A DNA stretch of 64,000 nt from Actinomadura graeca (GCF_019175365.1 NZ_CP059572.1:6820001-6884000); one strand, 5' to 3'. Positions 1 to 8,147 are shown, counted from the first letter of the stretch. Translations and numbers: made by a program. The notes: generated by a model from the letters alone, not told the origin.

Positions 1-112
1 CGACCCGGGAGCTTTCGGGCGCGTGGACGAAGTCGTCGAGTTCGCCGCGGGCCCACATGTCGTAGGCCGTGTCCGGCAACAGCATGGGCCCGGTGTGATC
101 GACAACCGTCAC
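1..112 (-). CDS. Uma2-family protein, N-terminal fragment (runs off left edge)
   Basis: The 5' end of a gene reading leftwards off the window. It starts at a GTG at 112, preceded by an AGGAAGGAG ribosome-binding site at about 122-131. The 37 visible codons begin VTVVDHTGPMLLPD and continue through AYDMWARGELDDF to HAPESSR. This is the usual opening of actinobacterial Uma2 proteins (PD-(D/E)XK nuclease fold, function mostly unknown), where the next segment would be the ELIDGE-type strand. The catalytic part lies outside the window, so the family call rests on the N-terminus alone. A second, complete Uma2-like gene lies at 42064-42648. Confidence 0.55.
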   Translation of the reverse strand, partial: MTVVDHTGPMLLPDTAYDMWARGELDDFVHAPESSRV

Positions 113-218
113 TTTCGGTGACTCCTTCCTCGCGATCTGCTCCGGTCATCGTGGGGAACGTGTGTTCGGAGCGTAGTCGGATCGCGGAATTCGCGTCACC
201 GAACGTGGCACCCGGGGG

Positions 219-1022
219 TCACCTGCGGAGGCGGGTGATGAACTTGTAGCGGTCGCCGCGGTAGAGGGACTGGGCCCACTCCACCGGCTGGCCCGTGGTG
301 TCGAAGGCGTGACGGGAGAGCAGCAGCATGGGGAGGCCGACGTCCACGCCGAGGAGCTGCGCGTCGTGCGGGGTGGCGAGGACGGTCTCGATCGTCTCCT
401 CGGCCTCGGTCAGGTGGACGTCGTAGGCGGTGGCGAGCGTCTCGTACAGGGAGTGATGGCGGGGCAGCTCGCGGCGCAGGCCGGGGAAGCGGCGTGCCGG
501 CAGGTGGGAGGTGTCGACGGACATCGGCTCGCCGTCGGCGAGGCGCAGCCGGTGGATGCGCAGGACCCGTCCCCCGGGGCGGATGCGGAGCAGGGTGGCG
601 AGACGCTCGTCGGCGCTGACGTAGCCCGCCTCCAGGATGCGGGTCTCGGGCCGCAGCCCGTGGTGGCGCATGTCCTCGGTGTAGCTGACGAGCTGGAGCT
701 CCTGGGAGACCTTGGGTTTGGCGACGAAGGTGCCCTTGCCCTGGATCCGCTGGAGGCGGCCCTCGACGACGAGCTCGGCGAGGGCCTGCCGTACGGTGGT
801 GCGGGACGTCGCGTACTTCTCGGCGAGCGTCCGCTCAGGCGGGAGGGGGCTGCCCGGGGGCAGCGACTGGATCAGCTCCACGAGGAGCTCTTTCAGTTTG
901 TAGTACTTCGGTATGCGCGGCGCCTGGCTCGCGTGGTGCCTGCTGATCTCCCCGAGTGTGGCCCGTTCGAATCCGTGGTCGAATCCGCCCCCGTGCCGGG
1001 GCCCGCCCCTGACCTCCGTCAC
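219..1022 (-). CDS. dasR: GntR/HutC-family regulator, DasR orthologue
   Basis: A 267-residue transcription factor with an N-terminal GntR winged helix (about residues 38-105, including [19 protein letters not shown] and RIQGKGTFV) and a C-terminal UTRA effector domain ending [19 protein letters not shown]. This arrangement and the many identical segments match Streptomyces DasR, the global repressor of N-acetylglucosamine and chitin use that responds to amino-sugar phosphates. The GTG start at 1022 has a good GAGGAGA site just upstream. It lies 37 nt downstream of bioF in the same direction, so the two could be cotranscribed. I saw no convincing dre-type operator nearby. The DasR assignment is strong at sequence level, but its regulon here is inferred. 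Confidence 0.85.
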   Translation of the reverse strand: MTEVRGGPRHGGGFDHGFERATLGEISRHHASQAPRIPKYYKLKELLVELIQSLPPGSPLPPERTLAEKYATSRTTVRQALAELVVEGRLQRIQGKGTFVAKPKVSQELQLVSYTEDMRHHGLRPETRILEAGYVSADERLATLLRIRPGGRVLRIHRLRLADGEPMSVDTSHLPARRFPGLRRELPRHHSLYETLATAYDVHLTEAEETIETVLATPHDAQLLGVDVGLPMLLLSRHAFDTTGQPVEWAQSLYRGDRYKFITRLRR

Positions 1023-1059
1023 GGCATCTCCTCACGTTCATCATCGGTTTTCCCCGATG

Positions 1060-2232
1060 TTATGCGTGAAGACTACGGGCGGTAGAGCGTGCGACCTCCG
1101 CCAGGGCTGCCGCGAGCCTTGTGAGGTCTGCCTCGTCCACGGTGGCGCGTGCCGTCAGCCGGAGGCAGGCGCGGCCCTTGGGGACCGAGGGGGGCCTGAA
1201 GCACCCTACGCGGACGCCGTGTTCAGCGCAGATCTCGGCGGCCCGGAGCGCCGCGTGCGGCTCGCCCAGGAACACCGGGACGACGGCCGCGGCAGGGGTG
1301 GCGGTCTCCAGGCCGGAACCGGTCGCGAGGTTTGCCATGCGCCGGGCCCGGTCACGGGCGCGGCGGGGCAGGTCCGGGTCCGATTCGAGGACGTCGAGCG
1401 CGGCCAGCGCGGCCCCCGCGGCGGGCGGGTTCAGGCCGGTGTCGAAGATGAACGCGCGGGCGGTGTCGACGAGCGTGTCGATCACCTCGGGGGCGCCGAG
1501 GACGGCGCCGCCCTGGGACGCCAGCGACTTCGACAGCGTGAGGGTGCGGACCACGTCCGGCTCCCCGGCCAGGCCCGCGGCGTGCACGGCTCCCCGGCCC
1601 CGGTCGCCGACGACGCCGAGGGCGTGCGCCTCGTCGACCACCAGCAGCGCCCCGTGCGCGCGGACGGCGCGGTGCAGCCCGGCGAGGGGAGCGAGGTCGC
1701 CGTCCACGGAGAACACCGCGTCGGTGACGACGAGGGCGTGCTCCTCCTCGCGTCCGGCGAGGGCCTCCTCGGCGGCGGCGGCGTCCCCGTGCGGGACGAT
1801 CACGACGCGGGCCCGCGACAGCCGGCAGGCGTCCACGATCGAGGCGTGGTTGACCTGGTCGGACACCACCAGCGTGCCGGGCCCGGCGAGGGCGGTGACG
1901 GCGCCGAGGTTGGCCATGAAGCCGGAGGAGAACACGAGCCCGGTGGGGGCCCCGGCGAACGCGGCGAGCCTGCGGTCCAGCTCGTCGTGCAGCCGCGTCG
2001 TGCCGGTGACCAGCCGCGACGCGGCGGAGCCGGTGCCCCACTCGCGGGCGGCGGCGACCGCGCCCGCGACGAGCCGGGGGTCGCCCGCGAGCCCGAGGTA
2101 GTCGTTGGAGGCCAGGTCGACCAGGCCGTCGTGGTCGGGGGTGCGCGGCCGCAGGGTGCGGCGCAGCCCCGCGTCGGCGCGGCGCACGGCGGCGTCGCGG
2201 AACCTGGCCAGCGGGTCTCCCGTTGCGGTCAT
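1060..2232 (-). CDS. bioF: 8-amino-7-oxononanoate synthase (BioF)
   Basis: A 390-residue PLP-dependent alpha-oxoamine synthase. BioF condenses pimeloyl-ACP or pimeloyl-CoA with L-alanine to give 8-amino-7-oxononanoate, an early step of biotin synthesis. Visible family signatures are the glycine-rich SNDYLGLAGDPR near the N-terminus, GTGSAASRLVTGT, the pyridoxal-phosphate aspartate region VVDEAHALGVVG, and the Schiff-base lysine in LTLSKSLASQGG. I use the ATG at 2232 rather than an upstream in-frame start because GGGAGG sits about 10 nt before it. It is divergent from the sensor kinase at 2307, leaving about 75 nt for two promoters. No other bio gene is nearby, so bioF is detached from a biotin operon. 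A related alpha-oxoamine synthase activity cannot be fully excluded. Confidence 0.85.
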   Translation of the reverse strand: MTATGDPLARFRDAAVRRADAGLRRTLRPRTPDHDGLVDLASNDYLGLAGDPRLVAGAVAAAREWGTGSAASRLVTGTTRLHDELDRRLAAFAGAPTGLVFSSGFMANLGAVTALAGPGTLVVSDQVNHASIVDACRLSRARVVIVPHGDAAAAEEALAGREEEHALVVTDAVFSVDGDLAPLAGLHRAVRAHGALLVVDEAHALGVVGDRGRGAVHAAGLAGEPDVVRTLTLSKSLASQGGAVLGAPEVIDTLVDTARAFIFDTGLNPPAAGAALAALDVLESDPDLPRRARDRARRMANLATGSGLETATPAAAVVPVFLGEPHAALRAAEICAEHGVRVGCFRPPSVPKGRACLRLTARATVDEADLTRLAAALAEVARSTARSLHA

Positions 2233-2306
2233 TCCGGAATCCTCCCAGTCTGGGATGCCCGGGGGACGGCCGGGGGCCTCCAAAACCCATCGGCGATGAT
2301 GGTCGG

Positions 2307-3977
2307 GTGCCTACCTTGACCGATCTCGTCCGCGATCACACCGACCTCACCGAGACGGACGTGGAGTGGCTGCACGCCCTGGTCTCGGACTGGCAGCTCC
2401 TCGCGGACCTGTCGTTCGCCGACCTGCTGCTGTGGGTGCCGCTGCGGTCGGCGGACGTGCTGCCCGCCGACGCCGGGACCGGTCCCGCCCGCCGCCAGCC
2501 GGTCGTGCTCGACACCGGCGCGGCGGTGCCCGGCTGGGTGGCCATCGCGCAGATGCGGCCGACGACCGGTCCGACCGCCTACCCCGAGGACCTCGTCGGC
2601 AGGGTCGTCCGGACGGGACGGCGCGGCCTGATCGACGTGGCCTGGCGGGAGCGCCGCATCGTGCGGGAGGGCGACCCGGAATGGGGGAGCGGCATCCCCG
2701 TCCGGGAGGAGTCGATCCCGGTGCGGCGCGGCGCCAAGATCCTCGGCGTGATCCAGCGCAGCACGAACCTCAGCTCCGCGCGCACCCCGAGCCGGCTGGA
2801 GCTGACCTACCTGCAGAGCGCCAGCGACCTCGCGAAGATGATCTCCGAGGGGCGGTTCCCGGTGCCGGGCGAGGAGCCGAACCTCGTCCGCTCGCCGCGG
2901 GTCGGGGACGGCCTGATGCGCCTGGACCGCTCCGGGCGCGTGAGCTACGCCAGCCCGAACGCGCAGTCGGCCTACCGGCGGCTCGGGTTCCCCGCCGACC
3001 TGGTGGGGGAGTCGCTCGGGCAGGTCACCGCGGACCTGTGCGACACCGGCGAGCCGAGGGAGGAGGCGCTGAGCGTCGTCCTCAGCGGCCGGGCGCCCCG
3101 CGAGGTGGAGGTGGAGGCGCACGGGTCGGTCATGCAGTTGCGGACGATCCCTCTGGTCGTCGGCGGGACGCGGATCGGCGCGATCGTGCTGTGCCGCGAC
3201 GTCACCGAGCTGCGCTGGCGCGACCGGGAGCTGATGACCAAGGACGCGACGATCCGGGAGATCCACCACCGGGTGAAGAACAACCTCCAGACGGTCGCGG
3301 CGCTGCTGCGCCTCCAGGCGCGCCGCCTCCAGATCCCCGAGGGCCGCGCCGCCCTGGACGAGGCCGTCCGCCGCGTCGGGTCGATCGCGATCGTCCACGA
3401 GACCCTCTCCCACACCCCCGACGAGCTGATCGACTTCGACGACATCGCGGACCGCGTGATCATGATGGCGGGCGAGGTGTCGACGCCGGAGACGAAGGTG
3501 ACGCCGAAGCGGACCGGGAACTTCGGGGTCCTGCCCGCCGAGGTCGCGACGCCCCTGGCGATGGCGCTGACGGAGCTGCTGCAGAACGCGCTGGAGCACG
3601 GCCTGGCGAACCGGTTCGGGACGCTTGAGGTGGCGGCGCACCGCTACGGCGACGGCGGCCCGGCGCCGGACCCGGGCGGCGTGCCGGTCCAAGGGGAGTG
3701 GCCGGCGCCCGGCGGGCACGGGCCGCAGCAGGGCGCGGAGGGCCCGAGGACGCGGGGCCCCCGCCTGGTGGTCGTCGTCGCCGACGACGGCAAGGGCCTC
3801 CCGGCGGACTTCGACGTGGAGAGCAGCGACAGCCTGGGGCTCCAGATCGTCCGGACGCTGATCGTGGGCGAGCTGGGCGGCCACCTGGACTTCAGGCCGC
3901 ACGAGGGCGGCGGGACGGAGGTGGTGGTGGACGTCCCGGTGGACCCGCACCACCGCCCCGGCCCGCCCCGTCCATAG
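2307..3977 (+). CDS. pdtaS: PdtaS-like cytosolic sensor histidine kinase (GAF-PAS-HisKA_2-HATPase)
   Basis: A 556-residue soluble histidine kinase. The first 200 residues form a GAF-like sensor, followed by a PAS-like region (RLDRSGRVSYASPN and on). The phosphoacceptor helix IREIHHRVKNNLQTVAALLRL at about residue 318 is the HisKA_2 type, and a C-terminal ATPase follows with ELLQNALEHGL and VADDGKGLP. The order and N-terminus match PdtaS of mycobacteria, which signals through the antiterminator PdtaR. A Gly/Pro-rich insert of about 40 residues (from GDGGPAPDPGG) interrupts the ATPase domain and lengthens it beyond the roughly 500-residue mycobacterial protein. The GTG start at 2307 is chosen because the homologous N-terminus PTLTDLVRDH begins there; its ribosome-binding site is weak. 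No PdtaR gene is in view. Confidence 0.8.
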   Translation: MPTLTDLVRDHTDLTETDVEWLHALVSDWQLLADLSFADLLLWVPLRSADVLPADAGTGPARRQPVVLDTGAAVPGWVAIAQMRPTTGPTAYPEDLVGRVVRTGRRGLIDVAWRERRIVREGDPEWGSGIPVREESIPVRRGAKILGVIQRSTNLSSARTPSRLELTYLQSASDLAKMISEGRFPVPGEEPNLVRSPRVGDGLMRLDRSGRVSYASPNAQSAYRRLGFPADLVGESLGQVTADLCDTGEPREEALSVVLSGRAPREVEVEAHGSVMQLRTIPLVVGGTRIGAIVLCRDVTELRWRDRELMTKDATIREIHHRVKNNLQTVAALLRLQARRLQIPEGRAALDEAVRRVGSIAIVHETLSHTPDELIDFDDIADRVIMMAGEVSTPETKVTPKRTGNFGVLPAEVATPLAMALTELLQNALEHGLANRFGTLEVAAHRYGDGGPAPDPGGVPVQGEWPAPGGHGPQQGAEGPRTRGPRLVVVVADDGKGLPADFDVESSDSLGLQIVRTLIVGELGGHLDFRPHEGGGTEVVVDVPVDPHHRPGPPRP

Positions 3978-4040
3978 CGTTCGGCCTAACAGGTCACCGC
4001 CCGAGGGGGTCGGCAAGCCCGCAAGAGGGTTCGAACCTTA

Positions 4041-4247
4041 GCGATCACGAGCCGGAACGTTGTGATCGCGAGCGAAGCCGGATTCAAGCGAAGCAAGAAT
4101 CCGATCGCGCAGCGAGCCCTCCAGGGCGAGTCGGAGCGATGCAGCGATCACACGCAGTGCCCGTGGAAGGAGGGCCGCCAAGGCCCGACGCCGAGGGCAC
4201 TGCAATGGATACAGCGCGCCTAGCGCCCGACGCCGAGGGCACTGCCA
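4041..4247 (-). repeat. Intergenic repeat, inverted copy (family of 7621-7948)
   Basis: Read on the minus strand this stretch follows the same order as the tandem repeat at 7611-7919: GCCCTCGGCGTCGGGCC, GGCCCTCCTTC, GATCGCTGCATCGCTCC, CTCGC and a final GATCGC-rich block. A short partial copy (GCCCTCGGCGTCGGGC, 4229-4246) forms the 3' end of the whiB1 reading frame, and a longer copy lies beyond it (about 4041-4206). It contains inverted CGCTTCGC/GCGAAGCG-type segments that could fold. No protein is encoded. The copies differ by scattered substitutions, so this is a diverged dispersed repeat. Confidence 0.65.
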
Positions 4248-4486
4248 TGAACACTCCGGCGGACCCTGCGCTTGAGGGCGCGGCGCTCGTCCTCGCCCAT
4301 GCCGCCCCACACGCCCGAGTCCTGGCCGGATTCGAGTGCCCATCGCAAACAGGCGTCGGTGACGTCGCAGCGCTTGCACACCTGCTTGGCCTCTTCGATC
4401 TGCAGGATCGCGGGCCCGGTGTTGCCGATGGGGAAGAACAGCTCGGGGTCCACGTCACGGCAGGCTGCGCGGTGGCGCCAGTCCAT
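4220..4486 (-). CDS. whiB1: WhiB1-type iron-sulfur transcription factor (Wbl)
   Basis: An 88-residue Wbl protein. It has cysteines at 9, 37, 40 and 46 (C...CX2CX5C) to hold a [4Fe-4S] cluster, the GVWGG turn at 58-62, and the basic C-terminal KRRVRR helix. The opening MDWRHRAACRDVDPELFFP is the WhiB1/WblE signature. WhiB1 is an essential NO-sensitive regulator that binds the principal sigma factor in mycobacteria. The ATG at 4486 has AAGGAG eight nt upstream. The last residues (SALGVGR) differ from the usual WhiB1 tail and are encoded by an intergenic repeat unit that seems to have invaded the 3' end. A consensus CRP box lies 42 nt upstream of the start, which fits known CRP control of whiB1. 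Confidence 0.9.
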   Translation of the reverse strand: MDWRHRAACRDVDPELFFPIGNTGPAILQIEEAKQVCKRCDVTDACLRWALESGQDSGVWGGMGEDERRALKRRVRRSVHGSALGVGR

Positions 4487-4527
4487 GCGGTCCACTCCTT
4501 CGTCAGGTGGTGGAATCACTCCACGTT

Positions 4528-4543
4528 TGTGAACGGGTTCACA
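4528..4543. promoter_or_regulatory. CRP-family binding site upstream of whiB1
   Basis: The 16-mer TGTGA-N6-TCACA is a perfect consensus for CRP-family regulators. It ends 42 nt before the whiB1 start codon. In Mycobacterium tuberculosis, whiB1 transcription is controlled by the cAMP receptor protein Rv3676 through sites of this form (established knowledge). That this site is used in this organism is inference. Confidence 0.75.
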
Positions 4544-4683
4544 TGTCGCGAACACCTGGAGCGGCGGTGGCCAGGTCCAGGGGTGGTTGTTCGGCGGCAC
4601 CGGGCATCAGGAGTGACGACGTTGTGACCCCTGGCGGCCGGCGCACTTTGAGCGTGTCAGCCGGTCACGGGCACACGCAAGAC

Positions 4684-4705
4684 CTTTGAGAAAGGATTCT
4701 CAAAG
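4684..4705. promoter_or_regulatory. Perfect 9-bp inverted repeat between dagK-like gene and whiB1
   Basis: Arms CTTTGAGAA and TTCTCAAAG are separated by AGGA. The element is AT-rich compared with its surroundings and lies 198 nt upstream of whiB1 and 72 nt past the end of the lipid kinase gene. It could be a transcription-factor operator for whiB1 or a stem ending the lipid kinase transcript. No U-tract follows on the minus strand, so I favour an operator. Confidence 0.4.
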
Positions 4706-4777
4706 TATGGGTGTCGCATGTGTCACATCAGTGGGTCGCCCGTGTTGCTTTGATGTTAACGGAGGCATCGGTCGGCC

Positions 4778-5719
4778 TCATATGACGATGCGTATCGCCT
4801 TCGGGACCGACCGGAACGTGATGTGCTCCTGTTCGCCGAGGTAGTCACCGTCCAACTGGAACGCCACTGGACGTTCCGCGCGGAGCGTGACCTCCGCCAC
4901 GTCGTGCAGGTTCAGCATGTGACGGCCCTGGACGGGACGGGTCCGGGCGGTCAGCATCCGGGCCAGCGCCTCCACCGTCGGCACCACGCCCAGCGACCGC
5001 ATCCCGAAGATGTCGAGACCCCGCGAGAAGTTCGCCTTCGGGCTCGGATTCACCGGCAGCGGACCCATGTAAGTCCACGGAGATGTATTGGAGATGAAGG
5101 CGAGGAAGAGCCCGGATATCGGCGGCCGCCCGGGCACTTCCAGTGTTACCGCGGGGCGCCGCCGATCGGTGCCGGAGAAGAAATGCCGGACGGCGGTGCG
5201 CACATAGAGGGACGGGTCGGCCTTGGCGCCGGCGCCGCGGCGCCGCTCCACCTCCCGCACCACCTCCGCGTCCAGCCCCACCCCGGCGCAGAACGTGAAG
5301 TAGCGCTCCGTGCCACCCGGGTGGCAGGCGGTGCCGAGCCCGACCGTCCGGTACCGGCCCGCGCGCAGCGCGTCCAGCACCACCCGGGTCGCGCCGACCG
5401 GGTCGCCGGGCAGGCCGAGCGCCCGGGCGAACACGTTCGCGCTGCCGATCGGCAGGACCGCCAGGGCCGGCAGATCGGGCGACGGGCCCTTCTCCAGCAG
5501 CCCGTTGACGGCCTCGTTCACGGTCCCGTCCCCGCCGAGCGCGATCACCGCGTCGTACTCCTCCGCCGCCGCCCGCCGCGCGAGCTCGGTGGCGTGGCCA
5601 CGATGGGAGGTCTCGGCGATGACGAGGTCGAGATCGCCGGAGAAGGCCCGCGCGAGGAGATCGCGGGCCCGCCGGGAGGTGGAGGTCGCCTTGGGGTTGG
5701 CGATGAGCATGGCGCGCAC
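4778..5719 (-). CDS. Diacylglycerol/sphingosine kinase-like lipid kinase
   Basis: A 313-residue DAGK-catalytic-domain protein. The nucleotide-binding opening is AMLIANPKATSTS, followed by the glycine-rich ALGGDGTVNEAVNGLL and GSANVFARALGLP. The C-terminal LDGDYLG belongs to the beta-rich second domain. Family members phosphorylate diacylglycerol or related lipids at the membrane, and the actinobacterial relative is Rv2252. The GTG at 5719 (protein VRAMLIANPK) gives the conventional N-terminus, and the ATG three codons later is the alternative. No clear ribosome-binding site is visible. It is divergent from a small membrane protein gene at 5808. The lipid substrate cannot be read from sequence. 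Confidence 0.8.
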   Translation of the reverse strand: MRAMLIANPKATSTSRRARDLLARAFSGDLDLVIAETSHRGHATELARRAAAEEYDAVIALGGDGTVNEAVNGLLEKGPSPDLPALAVLPIGSANVFARALGLPGDPVGATRVVLDALRAGRYRTVGLGTACHPGGTERYFTFCAGVGLDAEVVREVERRRGAGAKADPSLYVRTAVRHFFSGTDRRRPAVTLEVPGRPPISGLFLAFISNTSPWTYMGPLPVNPSPKANFSRGLDIFGMRSLGVVPTVEALARMLTARTRPVQGRHMLNLHDVAEVTLRAERPVAFQLDGDYLGEQEHITFRSVPKAIRIVI

Positions 5720-5807
5720 GGCGCCAGCGTATCGACCGTTCCCGGGAGCTTCTCCCCACAGCGGGTCCGGACACCGGCCTCCGCCGGCGCCGAGTAGGGT
5801 TCTGGAC

Positions 5808-6281
5808 GTGTCGAAGCGTCCCATCACCGTGTACGCCGCCGCCGCCCTCGAAGCCGCGGAGGGCGCCGCGGCCGCCGGATTCGGGGTGTACACCGGCGTG
5901 GAGACCGCCGCCGGGACCGCCGCCGACCCCGTCAGCGCCATCGGGGTGACCGTCCTGGCCCTGGTCGGCGGGCTCGCCATGCTGGGCTGCGCCCGGGGGC
6001 TCCTGCGTGCGGACCAGTGGAGCCGGGCCCCCACGGTCCTGACGCAGCTGTTCGCGCTGCCGGTCGCGTGGTCGCTGTGGCAGAGCGACCGCCCCGGGAT
6101 CGCCGTCCCGATGGGCGTCGCCGCCGTCCTCGCGCTGATCGCGGTGCTCAGCCCGCCGAGCACCGCCTGGCTCGTCCACGACCCCGGCGACGACCCCGGC
6201 GACGACCCGGCCCGTACGGACCGCGACGAAGGCGGCCGAGACGGCGATGGAGCGGGCACGAGGCCGCGCTCCACCGGCTGA
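5808..6281 (+). CDS. Small four-helix membrane protein, unknown function
   Basis: A 157-residue protein starting at GTG 5808. Four hydrophobic segments are visible: about residues 5-30 (VYAAAALEAAEGAAAAGF), 42-64, 77-95 and 100-120. An acidic hydrophilic tail follows, carrying a doubled DPGDDPGDDP motif. The layout matches a conserved actinobacterial integral membrane protein of unknown role. Its stop codon directly abuts the stop of the convergent sigma factor gene at 6282. The ribosome-binding site is weak (GAGTAGGG), so the start is less certain than the frame. Confidence 0.65.
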   Translation: MSKRPITVYAAAALEAAEGAAAAGFGVYTGVETAAGTAADPVSAIGVTVLALVGGLAMLGCARGLLRADQWSRAPTVLTQLFALPVAWSLWQSDRPGIAVPMGVAAVLALIAVLSPPSTAWLVHDPGDDPGDDPARTDRDEGGRDGDGAGTRPRSTG

Positions 6282-7094
6282 TCACTCGTCGGCGGTGAGG
6301 CCCTCGCGCAGCTGCGCCAGGGTCCGGGCGAGCAACCGCGACACGTGCATCTGGGAGATGCCGAGCTCGGCCGCGATCTGCGACTGGGTCATGTTGCCGA
6401 AGAAGCGCAGCAGAAGGATCTTCTTCTCGCGCGCGGGGAGCTTCTCCAGCAGCGGCTTGAGGGACTCGCGGTACTCCACGCCCTCCAGCGACTCGTCCAC
6501 CATCCCGAGCGAGTCGGCGACCGCGGGGGCGTCCTCGTCACCGGAGTCCGGCGCGTCCAGGGAGACCGTGGAGTAGGCGTTCGCCGACTCCAGGCCCTCC
6601 AGCACCTCCTCCTCGCTCATCTGAAGGTGGGCGGCCAGCTCGCTGACGGTCGGGGCGCGCCCCTCCCGCTGGGCCAGGTCGCTGATCGCCTTCGTCAGCG
6701 ACAGCTTCAGCTCCTGCAGCCGGCGCGGCACCCGCACCGCCCAGCCCTTGTCGCGGAAATGCCGCTTGATCTCGCCCACGATGGTGGGCGTCGCGTAGGT
6801 GGAGAACTCCACCCCGCGCCCCAGATCGAACCGGTCGATCGACTTGATCAGCCCGATCGTCGCCACCTGGATCAGGTCGTCCAGCCACTCGCCGCGATTG
6901 CGGAAGCGGCGAGCGAGGTACTCCACCAGGGGCAGGTGCAGCTCCACGAGCTGGTCGCGGATGCGCTGGCGCTCCGGGTCGCCCTCGGGCAGCTCGGCGA
7001 GGCGCTCGAACAGCCCACGGGCCCTCGCGCGGTCCGGTACCGCGCTCTCGGACCGCTCGTTGCCGGCGCCGGCGATGGTCGTCTTCTCCGTCAC
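6282..7094 (-). CDS. SigB/SigF/SigG-family RNA polymerase sigma factor
   Basis: A 270-residue group 3 sigma factor. Region 2 reads LPLVEYLARRFRNRGEWLDDLIQVATIGLIKSI, followed by FSTYATPTIVGEIKRHFRD. Region 3 includes APTVSELAAHLQMSEEEV. Region 4 ends with a helix-turn-helix (MTQSQIAAELGISQMHVSRLL). These sigmas direct stress and development regulons and are held by a RsbW-type anti-sigma. Its GTG start overlaps the stop of the anti-sigma gene by 4 nt (GTGA), so the two are translationally coupled. Which of SigB, SigF or SigG it corresponds to cannot be settled here. Confidence 0.88.
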   Translation of the reverse strand: MTEKTTIAGAGNERSESAVPDRARARGLFERLAELPEGDPERQRIRDQLVELHLPLVEYLARRFRNRGEWLDDLIQVATIGLIKSIDRFDLGRGVEFSTYATPTIVGEIKRHFRDKGWAVRVPRRLQELKLSLTKAISDLAQREGRAPTVSELAAHLQMSEEEVLEGLESANAYSTVSLDAPDSGDEDAPAVADSLGMVDESLEGVEYRESLKPLLEKLPAREKKILLLRFFGNMTQSQIAAELGISQMHVSRLLARTLAQLREGLTADE

Positions 7095-7519
7095 GGGGCC
7101 CCCGCCGCACCGCGCCGCTTCTGCAGCGTCACGGTGACCCGGTCATCGGAACCCACCTGGGCGTCGACCTCGCCCGCCAGCGACGACAGGACCGTCCAGG
7201 CGAACGTGTCGCGGCTGGGCTCCTGGCCGTCCACGGTCAGCACCGCCACGGAGATGCGCATCGCATCCCCGGTCAGCTCGAACTCGCAGGTCAGGTCGGT
7301 TCCGGGGACGGCCTGGGCGAGCAGCATCGCGCACGCCTCATCGACCGCGATGCGCAGATCCTCGATCTCGTCGAGCGTGAAGTCCAGCCTGGCCGCCAGA
7401 CCCGCGGTGGCGGTCCGCAGGACGGACAGGTAGGCGCTCGCGGCGGGCAACCTCACGGTCACCACGTCGCGGACGGACAACTGTGTACTGGCCGGCATTG
7501 CAGCGGTTTCCTCGGTCAC
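7091..7519 (-). CDS. RsbW/SpoIIAB-like anti-sigma factor (GHKL fold)
   Basis: A 142-residue protein directly upstream of, and overlapping, the SigB/F-type sigma gene, so it is probably its anti-sigma factor. It resembles actinobacterial RsbW-like ATP-binding proteins: a VRLPAASAYLSVLRTATAGLA opening and the ATPase N-box region EIEDLRIAVDEACAMLL. The N-box asparagine normally expected after VDEAC is replaced (AMLL), so ATP or Mg binding may be altered. I choose GTG 7519 because GAGGGAG lies five nt upstream; the ATG at 7498 also has a plausible AGGAAA site. The frame stays open upstream into the intergenic repeat, but that extension is not family-like. Confidence 0.75.
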   Translation of the reverse strand: MTEETAAMPASTQLSVRDVVTVRLPAASAYLSVLRTATAGLAARLDFTLDEIEDLRIAVDEACAMLLAQAVPGTDLTCEFELTGDAMRISVAVLTVDGQEPSRDTFAWTVLSSLAGEVDAQVGSDDRVTVTLQKRRGAAGAP

Positions 7520-7620
7520 GTCACTCCCTCGCAGGATGGTCCTGCTGCTTCCGAAACTACCGCCTACTGGGCCTGCTTCGAGACTCCGGCACGCTGTGTT
7601 TGTTTGCGTTGCCCTTGGCG

Positions 7621-7948
7621 TCGGGCCTTGGGGGCCCTCCTTCGGCGGGCAGCGCGGCGATCGCTGCATCGCTTCGGCTCGCCTTGGGGCTCGCTTCGCG
7701 ATCAGGCCCTCGCTTCGCTCGTGCCTGGCTTCGCACGCGATCGCGGCGTCCTGGTGGGGGTTTGCCTTAAGTCGGGCCTGGGGCCCTCCTTCGGCGGGCA
7801 ACGCGCGATCGCTGCATCGCTCCGGCTCGCCTTGGGGCTCGCTTCGCGATCAGGCCCTCGCTTCGCTCGTGCCTGGCTCCGCACGCGATCGCGGCGTCCT
7901 GGTGGGGGTTTGCCTTAAGTCGGGCCTTGGGGGCCCTCCTTCGGCGGC
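7621..7948 (+). repeat. Tandem intergenic repeat, 2.2 copies of about 150 nt
   Basis: Unit 1 spans 7621-7771, unit 2 7772-7919, and a truncated third unit 7920-7948. Each begins TCGGGCCT followed by GGGGCCCTCCTTCGGCGG, runs through GATCGCTGCATCGCT and CTCGCTTCGCGATCAGG, and ends GGGGGTTTGCCTTAAG. Units 1 and 2 differ at only a few positions, pointing to recent duplication. Inverted segments such as CGATCGCTG and CTCGCTTCGCG give folding potential. A diverged inverted copy lies at 4041-4247. Confidence 0.8.
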
Positions 7949-8147
7949 TGTGGTCCGGGGGGACGTGACGGTTGTGGTTCGTGCTGTGTTTGGGGTGGAT
8001 GTACCGTTTGTCGCGCTCCTGGGTAACGGTTCGGGGCTGGGGGGTGGCCTTGTCTGGCTATTTGGTGGTCTTCTGTGATGTCTACGGCTTGGATCGAATA
8101 GAAGGACCAAGCGCTGAGAACTACCGTATTGTCACGGTCTACCGGAG

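Noticed and set aside
7621..7948. Possible CRISPR-like or coding repeat
   Set aside because: Units are about 150 nt and abut directly with no spacers. Frames through them have no ribosome-binding site and repeat the same odd peptide in several frames.
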